Under the pieces are notes generated by a model. It was not told where the DNA came from. It ran no database searches and worked only from the letters and a program-made list of their open reading frames with translations. Shown here in pieces: positions 1 through 10,939 of a stretch of DNA of 64,000 nt. Every line of letters starts with the position of its first letter. Within the stretch, counting starts at the first letter, position 1. Source of the stretch: Deroplatys truncata. Lineage: Eukaryota; Arthropoda; Insecta; Mantodea; Mantidae. The position numbers were made by a program, and so were the translations under genes. The stretch lies in assembly GCA_030765065.1 (NCBI GenBank), contig CM060978.1, forward strand, positions 111,581,692 to 111,645,691, written 5' to 3'.

Positions 1-80
1 ACCTTCTTAATAGGCACTGGTATTGCGCCGTCGATCAAGACGTTCTCAGACTTCATGTGCTGTTTATAATGTGTTGACTA

Positions 81-320
81 GTGAATATGTATTCTATGTG
101 CAGCAGACGGAACTGCGAGTTGCGAGTTGAACATTTCAAATATCGCAAACTGCAGTTTACACTAGCCGGTCAGAAATGGCGGTGTATATGTAAAAACTGT
201 AACGCGCATTTCTTCACTGATGTGGATAACGACGTGAATTACAGACTTGTTGGGGAACATCACGATCCGAGACAAACACTTGTCAGGGAATATATTTCCA
301 ACAGCTTTCATATTTTTTGA
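81..320 (+). pseudogene. FLYWCH-type zinc finger fragment
   Basis: The 79-residue open frame contains the FLYWCH pattern. An aromatic/basic lead-in (FKYRK) is followed by a Gly-x-x-Trp-x-Cys segment (GQKWRCICKNC), and a terminal His pair comes about 20 residues later (EHHD). FLYWCH fingers are short DNA- or protein-binding modules that are common in insect proteins and in some transposon-derived genes. A pyrimidine-containing stretch ending in CAG at about 112 could be a splice acceptor, so this may be a single exon. No partner exon is recognisable within the window, and downstream sequence is repeat. It is equally likely to be a relic. The domain call is moderate; gene status is unresolved. 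Confidence 0.4.
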
Positions 321-329
321 CTACTTTCA

Positions 330-770
330 GCAAAACTTAGGAATTGTTACAAAGTTAACTTTCCCGTTTTACCTCCTTTACATGGTAGGTAAGAAAGTAT
401 TGTATTCCAACCAAAAGTTTCATTCCCCTTGCATACTATGGTATTCTTCTAGAAAGTGATGCTTCAAATCCTGCCTTAATAATGCTAAAATGTTTGGCCA
501 GAAATGATTTCAAATGAAGCTATATGATTTTGCTATATTTATTTCTCCATGCTCTTGCTTATGCAAGAAAGCCAGCTTGCTTTCCCTACGGCCTACCTAA
601 GGCGAGTTTTTACTGGAAAATACACGTTTTGAGGTGCCCTGAATCAATTAGTTCTATATCTTCCAAGGATGTGAAATTCCACCCATCACAAACTACTTTT
701 TACACGGAAGAATTTTGGTTATTTTTCATCTTGTTAAAAACAGATCTTAACGAATTTGCTTAAAATACGA
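330..770 (+). repeat. Rep-A repeat fragments
   Basis: Two degenerate pieces match the repeat family that is best preserved at 57909-60854. The first (about 375-440) has the TTTACATGG and GTATTGTATTCCAACC segments. The second (about 600-770) has the ATACACGTTTTGAGG segment followed by TGAATC and TCTTCCA. No coding capacity. Confidence 0.5.
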
Positions 771-871
771 GGTACCATGTGTTTGTAAATAATACAAAAA
801 TGCATTTAACTGAGAAACCATTAGACTTAGGCCAAAACATATTTTAGGAAAAACTTAGAGCTCATTAAAAT

Positions 872-1750
872 TGTGGCAGTATTTTAGATCACAACAATGT
901 AAATGCCAGAGTGATTGTAGTGTAAATAAGCATTATTGTATGACATTGATTTGAGATGTTTGTTAATTATAAGCATTGTTAGGAAATAAGTTTACACGGC
1001 CTCACTGAAACTGACAATAGGAGCGGCCAACAATGAGCGAGGGCGTGAGTTGTTTATTAATTAGAAGAGGCAAACAAATGACGTCAGATTATCGCGCTTT
1101 TCTGTAGAAATGGAGGGAATATTTTCCATAGAGCAAATGTGTTCGTAATTTTGATTGGATATAAAAATAGACGCTAATGTTGGCGCGTTTTATTAACCAA
1201 TAGCAGCTCGATGATAATCTTTAGGCATATTGGGGTGAGGGAGTATAAAAAGCTAAAGCCAGAGGCAAAATGTTATACGTCGCACAGTTTAAGAGAATCG
1301 TTCACTCGTTATACGTCGCGCAATTCTACAGAATCTCTCGCGTCTTAAAGTTTGTTATAAATGTGAAATACGCGAATTAATAACGTGCAGTAAATAAGTG
1401 ATTATAGTGATATTACAAAATATAACAGTTTCAGTCTGGCGTGTATCAAGAGTCAGTATGTGAAATTAACTAATTGTGACGGTAATAAAAGTGTAAAAAA
1501 CAAATTCTTTTATAAGTGTTATCTTTCAGTAACAAATCCTTTCCGTTTACACACCCTGTTCAAGAGATATGCTCGACTGAGTAGTAATAATAGCTAGCCG
1601 GAGGACAAAGAACCCAACATTCAAAGTAGTAAAACAATAACAGGCGCCCAGCAATAGATAACACGAAGTGACCGCAACAATAGATAAACATGAAGCATTT
1701 TCCAACTACCAACATATATTCTACTTCAAATTGGCTCCCAGAACGTGGGA
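872..1750 (+). mobile_element. Degenerate gypsy-type LTR with primer-binding site, internal part lost
   Basis: The sequence follows, with many substitutions, the LTR of the element at 4161-8212 read on its own strand. It starts with TG at 872, has a TATAAAA box at about 1242, and shares the CCTTTCCGTTTACACACC and ATAACACGAAGTGACCGC blocks. It ends at about 1728 in CA. The next bases (1732-1749) are TGGCTCCCAGAACGTGGG, a gypsy-type primer-binding/leader motif. Internal sequence stops soon after, so this is a 5' LTR plus leader from a truncated relative. Inside it, the segment TTATACGTCGC occurs twice about 40 bp apart. Confidence 0.7.
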
Positions 1751-1956
1751 TTAACAAATATCATACTTCAAAATACACATCTTGACCAAAATAACTTTTT
1801 TCTTAGTGTCAACCGTTTTGGAAATATTTCATTCTAAAATATATTTATACTTTGTCAAGTTAAGTACATTTGACAGAAATAGATTGAAAATTCGCGACTG
1901 TTCAGTTTTTTACCTTCACGATCTCATGACAAAAACATATATAATACACACACATA

Positions 1957-1957
<1 letters not shown>

Positions 1958-1998
<41 letters not shown>

Positions 1999-2000
1999 GT
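1958..2000. repeat. (GA)n microsatellite
   Basis: A run of GA dinucleotides with two GGG interruptions. Confidence 0.95.
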
Positions 2001-2009
2001 TGTAACAGC

Positions 2010-4150
2010 TCACTGCCTTGACTATGAGCATGTAAATTATTAATTCCGCTAAACTTGAAATCATCTCCACCCAAATATTTTATCGTAGTGAACGTAATGA
2101 AATGGAAGAATTGCATTTTGTATGAATTGTAAATATCTGTGAAATTGAAGGAGTAGGGAGCGTACTGCATATTTCTTGTTTTTTGAGGAGATTATGCGGG
2201 TAGAAAAAAGAAGAATCGCATACTTTTAAGGATACCTGCTCAGATATGTGGGAGCTGTAAATATACGATGCGAAATATTTCTATAACATTATGAAAAAAT
2301 TTATTTTGTACATTTTCTTGAGTTTACATTTTTTTATATATCTAATAGCTTTTTGCCTATTCCTTCTGGTTTTAAGTTACATAAAATTCGCATAGTAAAG
2401 ATGATTTTGTAGGCTATTCCTATAAAATTCAAGATATACTTTTATTTCCCATTATAATATGTGAAACATTTGATGAGCCGTTTTTATGAAAAGCAATAGG
2501 TAGGCCACAAAGAAAGTGAAAATGTCGCACTGATATGCTGCATCATAAGGAGCATTTTATGTATCAAAAATTATAAAATACAATTTCTGAGAACAATATT
2601 TTTTAGGTTATGTATTTCTATAAACAGTACAACAGGCAAACAGGAAACTTTGCAACTATTTTTTCAGCAAATGCGGGATAGATGAGAAGTAGAGATTTCG
2701 AGAAACGTGCAAGTTCCCTACCGCGTCTCTCAGTAACAGCATCACAGGTGTTTGAGATTGTTATTTCAAATTCATTGAGATAAAATGTTTTACACAAAAC
2801 TTTGCCTAAAGAATAAGTATTCATATTAACTAAAACAAATTTAATGTTTTATTATTTTCCCCTTGCATATACATTTATTCGTTGGTATGCATGTAAGTAT
2901 ATAACGCATGAAATTATTACTTTGCACAAATATATAGTTATATGTACTAATATTTAGTGAAGATTTGTTTAATCCTTTTCCTTCCTTCCTTGTTCCTGTG
3001 GTCTTAGTTGTCTGACCGGGTAATTTTTCCCTAAACCGCATTGATTGACAGCTCCTTCCTAATGGCCCTCATTAGCCGGGTGGCTAATGGAAAGTGGCCA
3101 ACGGCGTAATACGAATACACCTATAACTTCTGAGACGAGTATGCAGGGGGAGGGGGACCCTTTAATTTGCCGCAAGATTTTCACAGAACTATTTTATGCA
3201 AATCTTCAGTCACAATAATATTTCTTCATCATACTGTAAACTTCGTAAGTAGTGCGAGCGTTTACTAATTTTCAATCCATAAAGATTAAATTATGTGGAA
3301 TTTAGAGGTGCTGTAGGAGGGTAAAAACATGCACTTTATGCATGAAATCTCCAAGCAGCGTATACCGGGCGATCTACTAAAACTACCACACAAATAAACG
3401 AGATACTGTTTCCCTAGAACTTAAGTTTAGAGGTCATAAACGTAGCCCATAGACAGATTCCAATAATAAAGAAAGTGTATATTAACACCGCCTGTGTTTG
3501 AGCCAACCATGAGTTGCGGATTTTTCGAACCACGTGTAGGACCGGTGTCCACTTAGCATCGTAAGATGTACGAGGACCTGCCTACGATTGCTAGCAATCT
3601 GTGGGTCACGAAAACTAAACCTCCAGCTGTGGGACGCGTGGTGCTGACCACATCACCTCTTCGTACCGGTGGACAAATCGCTAACCTCGTCGTGTGAATA
3701 TGGACGTGAGGCCGGCAACGGGTTGGTGGGCCTTGCTCCTTCATGGACTGTAGTACTACAGGATCATCATGATGCTTATATCTATCACTTTTGAGTAATG
3801 CCTATTTGCTTCAAGAAAATATAACTGCATAGCTTTAAAATGTCCTTTTTTCCTTTTTGTGTAAGATTCTTATATAAATAGTTACCGAGATATTGCAATA
3901 CAAAACCTTTAAGTAACCTCTCATTTGTTCCAAGGCTGGAAATATACATTTCAATAAATACACATAGTATGTATTCATTATTCTAATTAAAATCCTTAAT
4001 TCCTTTAGCAAAGGCCTTTCACCTTCTACCCATAGTGCGAACTTACAACAATGGATAAATCTTCAGTTTCAATTTATAGTTGGTAAACTTTAAATTATAA
4101 CATTTCGCAATTTGGGAGGGGGTTGCATATGTTAGAAAAGTGTCATTGGT
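2010..4150. other. AT-rich sequence without recognisable gene
   Basis: Only short, compositionally ordinary open frames are present. A GC-richer island at about 3490-3740 could be a decayed SINE or other repeat, but I cannot assign it. Confidence 0.5.
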
Positions 4151-4160
4151 CGCTTAAAGG

Positions 4161-5067
4161 TGCGACAGTATTCTTTGTTAAGTTTGAAAGAATGCTACTG
4201 TTTATTTGCCGCATGTATAAAAGACAATTTGTCGCGGTCACTTCGTGTTATCTTTTACTGAGCGCCTATTATTGTATTTAATTTTTTTGGTTCACTGTCC
4301 TCCGGCTAGCTATGATCTCTCGGTCAAGCACTTATCTTATACAGGTGTGTAAACGGAAAGGAGTTTTTATCCAAAGATAACACTGATAAAAGAATTTGTT
4401 TTATACTTTTATTGTCGTAACACATTATGCACTTTCACATATTAATCTTGACACTCGCCAAACAAACTGTTATAATAACTTATTTAGTGCACATTATTAA
4501 TTCGCGTACTTCAACTTTTTGTGTAATAAACTTTACGACACTTGAGATTTTTCATAACTTTGCTACGCGTAACCTGCGAATCGATAAACTATGCTATGTA
4601 TTCACCATGACTGTTACAGTTGAACTCAGCGACGTGTAATGCACAAATGTTTCCGATGAACTGGAGAGATCTGACTCTGACTTAGCCCTTTTTATACTCC
4701 CACACCCCGATATGCCTAAAGATTATAACCGAGCTGCAATTGGTTAATAAAACGCGCCAACATTAGCGTCTATTTTTATATCCAATGAAAATTACGAAAA
4801 CATATGCTCTAGGGAAAATGGTCCCGAAAATTCCTAAGAAAAACGCGCCAATATTACGTCATTTGCTCGTCTCTAATAATGATAAACAGCTCACCCCCTC
4901 GCTACATTATTGCACGCTATTATTGTCAGTTTCAGTAAGGCCGTATAAACCCACTTCTCAACAATAATTACAATCAACAAACATCTCAAATTAATGTCAC
5001 ACAATGCATATTCACACTATAATTACTCTTGACATTTACATAATTTGTGATACAAATTACTGCGTCA
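4161..5067 (-). repeat. 3' LTR of the gag-only element
   Basis: Direct repeat partner of 7301-8212. On the minus strand it has a CCAAT-like motif (ttaaCCAATt), then TATAAAAA at plus positions 4689-4696, as expected for a U3 promoter. Confidence 0.88.
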
Positions 5068-5777
5068 TATGCCCCACTAGAAACATAATTATAAATATTT
5101 ACAACTTGTTTGGAAATTTTATAATTGGGTTTTTAGTCTCCTGAATCTTGGAACACACGCTATTTATCACTTTCACTTAACACTTCACACGCATTTAACA
5201 CACGACATATGTTTTGCCTTTATCTCGCCACTATTTACTGGCTCTAGTTTAATGTGTTTGGACATTAATCTGACATTACAATTTTTTATAGCAAATACTG
5301 TACCCTGAATTATTTAGTTACTGTTACAAAATTGGTTTACTTTCTTAGATTGTTGACAAAAATTTATGCATTCAAGTATTTTTGTAATTATTAAACATAT
5401 TTACCAAAATATTCACCCTCTACACAAATATATTTACATCTCTTAAATCTAGACACTGTTTCACATTATCTGTTTGCTACATAAGTATTTGTTTTAATTA
5501 TTTTTACCCCATTTTTGTTGTTTTGTACTTTATATTTAAAATAGTATTTGAATTATACCTACGTACTTTTACTTTAATATAACATTAAGTTTTAATTATT
5601 ACATGCTTCATTTCAAATGCTGTTACAGTTACTAATAAAATGTTATTTTTCCCTTTAAACATTTAGTTATGTCCAGAATTTTATTTCTCCTTTCTCATGA
5701 CGTACATACAGAGTAAACCCTCTTACATTCCAATACATTGCTCTGCAGTTCATCTTTAACTATCCTGGATTTACTTT
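5068..5777. other. AT-rich 3' internal region of the LTR element
   Basis: It lies between the Gag stop and the 3' LTR. No pol-type ORF is visible in any frame. A short purine run (AGTGGGGC on the minus strand) abuts the LTR and could serve as polypurine tract. Confidence 0.6.
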
Positions 5778-6872
5778 TCATCTCATTTCTATTCCCTCTC
5801 CTGGATCAAATTGTCTGTGGCTAAACATTACTCGTAGCCGTATCCTAACCTTCCAAAATTTGTTCATGGATAACCTCTTAAAGGATTCATATGCAATTTC
5901 ATCCCATGACAACATTTGAAACCAATCTAAGGTTTTCTGAACCACACGTCTTTTAACAACTGTCATTTTCAATTCTTCCGGTATCTCTTTAATTTGAGTG
6001 TCCTCTGACAAGTCTGTAATAAACTGTACTGGATTGGAGTTTTCATTCTGAACAGCTTGGTACTTGTTAATTTCAGAAGTTAGCTTTTGATTATTTATAG
6101 GCAAAACTTTAACTTCTTCGGACAATTTATTTCTTCGTGTTACTGACTCCTTCTGTATTTCTGATATCTCCCCTCTGAAATTAACTTGCGCCTGATTTAA
6201 ATCTACATTCGTAACCTCTTTCATCTCTCTTACCTCACTTGAAATGATACTCATTCTACTACCTGACTCTGTACATTCTACATCAACATATTCACTTTTA
6301 ATATTAACCTCACTTTCTTTGTTAGATATTTCCCTGCTCATGTCTAACATTTTCTTTGAAACTTCTCCTATCTCACTTGCTATTACTTCCTGATTTTCAT
6401 CTCTCATTTTTGGCATACTACTATCTAGCTTCATAACTTTCTTTTCAATTTCTTCCCTGCTTTGATCTACTTTTTGCTCTAATATCTCATTCCTCCTATC
6501 TTCCCTCAATTCCCTATGATCTTTTTTTATAGCTTCTCTCAATTCCATATGATTCTTTTGCATATCTTCCCTTAATTGATCTGCAATACTCTTACCAATA
6601 TCTTTCCACATTTCCCTATAATTCTTAATTATTGTTTCACCAAAATTTCTGAGCATTTCCATCATCATACTAGCATAAAAATTTACATTTCCTGCTGTTC
6701 TATTCTCACTTTCTGCACTAACATTTCCTCCCTCAAATCCTACATTGTTTGAGCTATTTTCTGTAACCTGTATTGAATTACAGCTAACTGTTACACTATC
6801 CCCTTCCAGAATTGTTTCTTCAGTATTATTAGTAGACATTGTTTTCTTAATCCTACCACTCCTCAAGTACAT
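5778..6872 (-). CDS. gag: Gag-like coiled-coil protein of an LTR retrotransposon
   Basis: The 364-residue intact frame starts MYLRSGRIKK; a Leu-Arg-Ser-Gly-Arg start is common in gypsy-group Gag proteins of insects. Residues about 75-280 are very rich in Glu, Lys, Arg, Met and Leu with heptad-like spacing, so a long coiled coil is predicted. The C-terminal 80 residues (TLDWFQMLSWDEIAYESFKR and following) look like a folded tail with a basic segment. No CCHC zinc knuckle is visible. The position between two LTRs on the same strand supports Gag. It would assemble particles in the cytoplasm around element RNA. The frame has stayed open, but no protease or polymerase follows, so activity would depend on other elements. 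The homology is inferred from layout and composition, not from a search. Confidence 0.65.
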   Translation of the reverse strand: MYLRSGRIKKTMSTNNTEETILEGDSVTVSCNSIQVTENSSNNVGFEGGNVSAESENRTAGNVNFYASMMMEMLRNFGETIIKNYREMWKDIGKSIADQLREDMQKNHMELREAIKKDHRELREDRRNEILEQKVDQSREEIEKKVMKLDSSMPKMRDENQEVIASEIGEVSKKMLDMSREISNKESEVNIKSEYVDVECTESGSRMSIISSEVREMKEVTNVDLNQAQVNFRGEISEIQKESVTRRNKLSEEVKVLPINNQKLTSEINKYQAVQNENSNPVQFITDLSEDTQIKEIPEELKMTVVKRRVVQKTLDWFQMLSWDEIAYESFKRLSMNKFWKVRIRLRVMFSHRQFDPGEGIEMR

Positions 6873-7228
6873 TTAAATTTTTACACCTTTTTTTTAGAAT
6901 AAAAAATAAATCACACTTTTCTAACCTTTCTGATGCTATCTGCTGATGTTGCTTTAATGTCCAGCTTCCTGCCCCTCTCTCCTAGATGTATATGTCGCTT
7001 CTGCGTCGTATTATGATGAATCTACGTCGTCTCGATGTTTTTGTATCCTGTAGTTGAATTCCCCTGTTGCCTTTTAATCTCGGAATTACGATGTCCACTC
7101 ATCCGCGTCGTCTGTCGTGCTGTAGTTGTTTCTGGAATCTGCGTCTTGTAGTTTTCACTGCTCCATTCGCTTCACGTCCTGGTTCCTTCGCCCATTCCTG
7201 GTTATTTCACTCCTTCCTGGTTAATTCG

Positions 7229-7300
7229 CCCCACGTTCTGGGTGCCAAATATGCGACAACATTATGGTTTGTTTATTAGCCCCACGTTGTGGAGTCATTT
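7229..7300 (-). promoter_or_regulatory. Primer-binding/leader region with partial duplication
   Basis: Read on the minus strand, 7247-7229 is TGGCACCCAGAACGTGGGG, the same motif class as at 1732-1749. Between it and the LTR there is a second LTR-edge copy (GTTGTCGCA, 7260-7252) and a second ACGTGGGG (about 7287-7280). This suggests a small tandem duplication of the LTR/leader junction. Confidence 0.55.
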
Positions 7301-8212
7301 TGCGACAGTATTCTTTGATAAGTTTGAAAGAATGCTACTGTTTATTTACCGCATGTATAAAAGACAATTTGTCGCGGTCACTTCGTGTTATCTTTTACTG
7401 AGCGCCTATTATTGTATTTAATTTTTTTGGTTCACTGTCCTCCAGCTAGCTATGATCTCTCGGTCAAGCACTTATCTTATACAGGTGTGTAAACGGAAAG
7501 GAGTTTTTATCCAAAGATAACACTGATAAAAGAATTTGTTTTATACTTTTATTGTCGTAACACATTATGCACTTTCACATATTAATCTTGACACTCGCCA
7601 AACTGAAACTGTTATAATAACTTATTTAGTGCACATTATGAATTCGCGTACTTCAACTTTTTGTGTAATTAACTTTACGACACTTGAGATTTTTCATAAC
7701 TTTGCTACGCGTAACCTGCGAATCGATAAACTATGCTATGTATTCACCATGACTGTTTCTGTTGAACTCAGCGACGTGTAATGCACAAATGTTTCCGATG
7801 AACTGGAGAGATCTGACTCTGACTTAGCCCTTTTTATACTCCCACACCCCGATATGCCCAAAGATTATAACCGAGCTGCAATTGGTTAATAAAACGCGCC
7901 AACTTTAGCGTCTATTTTTATATCCAATGAAAATTACGAAAACATATGCTCTAGGGAAAATGTTCCCGCAAATTCCTAAGAAAAACGCGCCAATATTACG
8001 TCATTTGCTCGTCTCTAATAATGATAAACAGCTCACCCCCTCGCTACATTATTGCACGCTATTATTGTCAGTTTCAGTAAGGCCGTATAAACCCACTTCT
8101 CAACAATAATTACAATCAACAAACATCTCAAATCAATGTCACACAACAATGCATATTCACACTATAATCACTCTTGACATTTACATAATTTGTGATACAA
8201 ATTACTGCGTCA
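7301..8212 (-). repeat. 5' LTR of the gag-only element
   Basis: Direct repeat of 4161-5067. It contains the same CCAAT-like and TATAAAAA (plus 7829-7836) promoter motifs upstream of the Gag on the same strand. Confidence 0.88.
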
Positions 8213-8216
8213 AAGG

Positions 8217-9240
8217 TAGGAATTGGTGGTATGTACTCCAGCAACATAGAGCATTACAAGTCGTTATTTGGAAGTTTAACGCAGTATCTGTACAACTTTT
8301 TGGACTACTTTGGAGTGAATTCTGACAACTGTTAGAATTTTGAATGAGCTGCATTTATGAACTCTTGTGTAAAGTTGAGTTCAGTTAAAATCGCGTACCA
8401 ATACCATCTTCTGCTTCAGAAATATTCACGGTAGTAGCTTTAAATGAATCATCCTATGTCAACAGCGTAATAAACGGAATGGCATTATTAGTGGTATCGC
8501 ATTTGCAGGTCTTTATTATTTATAATTTGGTATGTTCGCTATTATCACACAGCAGTAATAATTAATATCATTTGATGCTTTTAAAAGCATTTGCTCCCGC
8601 CTTGACGAAAGTGACCGTGCGATGGTGAACATATCAGCAATAGCTCTAAGTAAACATCATTTCTCTAAGTATGGAAAAAGTATTTAAGTTTTTACACGAC
8701 AAATAGTGTCCTTAAATTTAAGATTGGAGAACCCTCACAAAACGTTTGTGCTGTGTGCATCGCGCAAAAGAAAGTGTCAGGCGACTGATAAATATACATT
8801 TGAGACTATTTAATAAAGGTATACATTCATGTAGAACTAATTATATGAGCATAATAAAATCTTTAGCTTAAGAACACTTGAGGGAAAGGAAGACAAACAA
8901 ACAATATACTAAATGTAAACGCTAAAAGTGAGATCACAGTTCTTGCATGGTCGTGTTTTCGGCCTTATACAGGACGTACACATTGCATGTAGATTTTATA
9001 CCGAAATTAAGAGTAGCACCTTTAAAGATGCTGCAATATTTCATTATTTGACTCTGCTGCACTAAACCCGCAGTCTTCAGAATGAATACGCCTACTGGAA
9101 TCCATTATATTATTAATTTAAGTTACCAACTCAGCCTTTATCGTCTCTCGTCTGTTTCAGTTAAGCAAGCTAGTTTTCGCTTCTAGACAGTTTATCTTTC
9201 CAAAATGTACGATCATGAATGAAATATCGTATGACACACA
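8217..9240. other. AT-rich sequence without recognisable gene
   Basis: No ORF of note and no repeat I can name. Confidence 0.5.
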
Positions 9241-9269
9241 TTGTGAAGATTTTACAAATTTTCTTAACT

Positions 9270-9720
9270 ACAAACAGCTGCTTCGGTATTTTTGCTTTTT
9301 CTATCGCTTAACAATGGTAGGTATATAAAACAATTTTCTATTCAAAAATAGATGTTTTGAGGTCAACTGAATCCAAAAGCAGCATTTATAGGAAACGATA
9401 TGTACGTGCGGATACCGAATAGCGCAATTCAAAACAGACAATAAGATAAATATAAAATTTCATACTTGAGTCATCCATCATTTATGCATGTAGCTGAAGA
9501 GCTTCAAGAAACTCTTCGCACTCCAGATTAATCTTGCATGAAACATTTTTTGATAGGTTTAGTTTTTCCAAAAATGGCTTTAACTAGTTTTTTTAGTATG
9601 ATAAGTTTAAAAATTTGTGAATAATCTCTGAAGTTCCATTCATTCTATTTGAATTTCATAGAATGTTATGCAGCTGGGAAACCATGAGAGATATACAAAC
9701 ACTTAGTTCAGAAAAAGAAG
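9270..9720 (+). repeat. Old Rep-A copy
   Basis: A degenerate match to the family: ATAGATGTTTTGAGGTCAAC, then TGAATCCAAAAGCAGCATTT, then a CTCCAGATTA...CATGAAACATTTTT block and AAACCATGAGAGATA, in family order on the plus strand. Confidence 0.55.
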
Positions 9721-9857
9721 AAGAGTAGTACACGAGTCCGCTCAAAACAAGAAGAATATTTGTCTAAAGAGAGTAACAATTTGTTCAATGTTAGGATTTA
9801 AATTCTGTGCGCGCACATGAGTTATGAATCTTTAAATCAGAAACTCAAGGAAAATAA

Positions 9858-9948
9858 AAGAGAAGAGAAGAGAAGAGAAGAGAAGAGAAGAGAAGAGAAG
9901 AGAAGAGAAGAGAAGAGAAGAGAAGACAAGAGAAGAGAAGCGAAGGGA
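9858..9948. repeat. (AGAAG)n microsatellite
   Basis: Pentanucleotide run with a few interruptions near its right end. Confidence 0.95.
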
Positions 9949-10078
9949 AGATCGTTACTTCTACGTAAAGAAAATGTATAGGCTTATGCCGTTAAATAAC
10001 AGTATATAACTTTCCTTGTTCGTTTAGGTATAGGTACGTCTCGCAAACGGCACAAAACCTGTCCTGCAGTGGAATTAT

Positions 10079-10116
10079 TTCTTCTTCTTCTTCTTCTTCT
10101 TCTTCTTCTTCTTCCT
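10079..10116. repeat. (CTT)n microsatellite
   Basis: Trinucleotide run. Confidence 0.95.
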
Positions 10117-10239
10117 CCCCAACGTCTTTAATTTTGTATATTTTCCTCCTCGCCTGATCTTCGTCTCTCTTCTCTTTGATGGTTTTAAAACGTTACTCAT
10201 ATATGAGAATATTCGTTTATATACAGGTGGATTTGTTTA

Positions 10240-10680
10240 GTGTTACATTTGTATAACCCCTTTTGTGGCTGGTATTCTGGAGGTTCCGGGTTCAATTCCA
10301 TTGGCCCGACCACTATGACTGGTTTCCTTCGCGGTTTTCCCTGTTTGGTAGGCGAATGCTGGTGCAGATTACATAATGCCGCGAAATTTCCTGTCATATA
10401 TTTCCTTATGTTTCAGGGTCGAAGGATCAGGCGAGTGGACAGCGGGCGAGGTGAAACTGTCTGCCCTGGCGTTCGGTGTGGGACGAGCCTCAAAGAGACC
10501 TCTCTGTTGGGGAGTATCGCCTGGTCAGGATGTAATATCTGGATACTTAAGTGACCCCGCCTGAGTTCGAGTCTGTCGTCGCGAATGTGGTCGCCCTCTG
10601 GTCCTCGCTTCAAGGCTTCCTCCTGCAGGTTTTCAGAAACACAATAGCCCCCTTTAACTTCTATAGTAATATAGGTGGCT
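10240..10680 (+). mobile_element. tRNA-derived SINE-like insertion(s)
   Basis: A B-box-like GGGTTCAATTCC at about 10288 is followed by a GC-rich body with GGCGAATGCTGG, a motif seen in many arthropod SINE bodies. A second TGAGTTCGAGTC occurs at about 10562. The open frames here are GC-driven and overlap on both strands, so I do not call a gene. Boundaries are approximate. Confidence 0.4.
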
Positions 10681-10854
10681 TTGATTATAGAAGCAACTTA
10701 CTGGAGGTGTTTTCCCCTTGAACCAAATGTTTTCTGTTTTTATTTTCCTTTCTTTTTGTCATTAACACATTTCTACATTAAACACTCTCACACTCCCTTC
10801 CCCATCCACACTACCAGACTATACGGATGATAAGGAGTGCTTTTGGATAAAGAA

Positions 10855-10935
10855 AAATTGCACGCCCCAGCCCGGTATCGCGCCTAGGACCTCTGTGTTG
10901 GAAAGCCAGTACGTTAACCACTCGATCACAGATGC
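10855..10935 (-). mobile_element. tRNA-like SINE head
   Basis: Read on the minus strand it has an A-box-like TGATCGAGTGGTTAACGTAC and a B-box-like GGTCCTAGGCGCGATACC at tRNA spacing. Pairing and flanks do not support a functional tRNA. Confidence 0.5.
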
Positions 10936-10939
10936 AGTC

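Larger units (their letters stand above)
4161..8212 (-). mobile_element. Gag-only (non-autonomous) gypsy-like LTR retrotransposon
   Basis: Two direct repeats of about 910 bp (4161-5067 and 7301-8212) start TGCGACAGTA and end ACTGCGTCA, and so have TG...CA ends. They are flanked by the 4-bp duplication AAGG (4157-4160 and 8213-8216). Between them, on the minus strand, are a leader with a primer-binding-like motif (7229-7247), a 364-codon Gag and about 700 bp of AT-rich sequence. There is no protease, reverse transcriptase or integrase. The LTRs are nearly identical apart from scattered substitutions and a few-base indel, so insertion is fairly recent. It would need enzymes from a relative to move. 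Confidence 0.88.

Noticed and set aside
9858..10116. CRISPR-like regular repeats
   Set aside because: Simple AGAAG and CTT microsatellites in a eukaryotic genome; no spacer structure.
10197..10613. Overlapping 62-104-codon frames on both strands
   Set aside because: Lie inside a GC-rich SINE-like segment; no recognisable domain and mutually conflicting.
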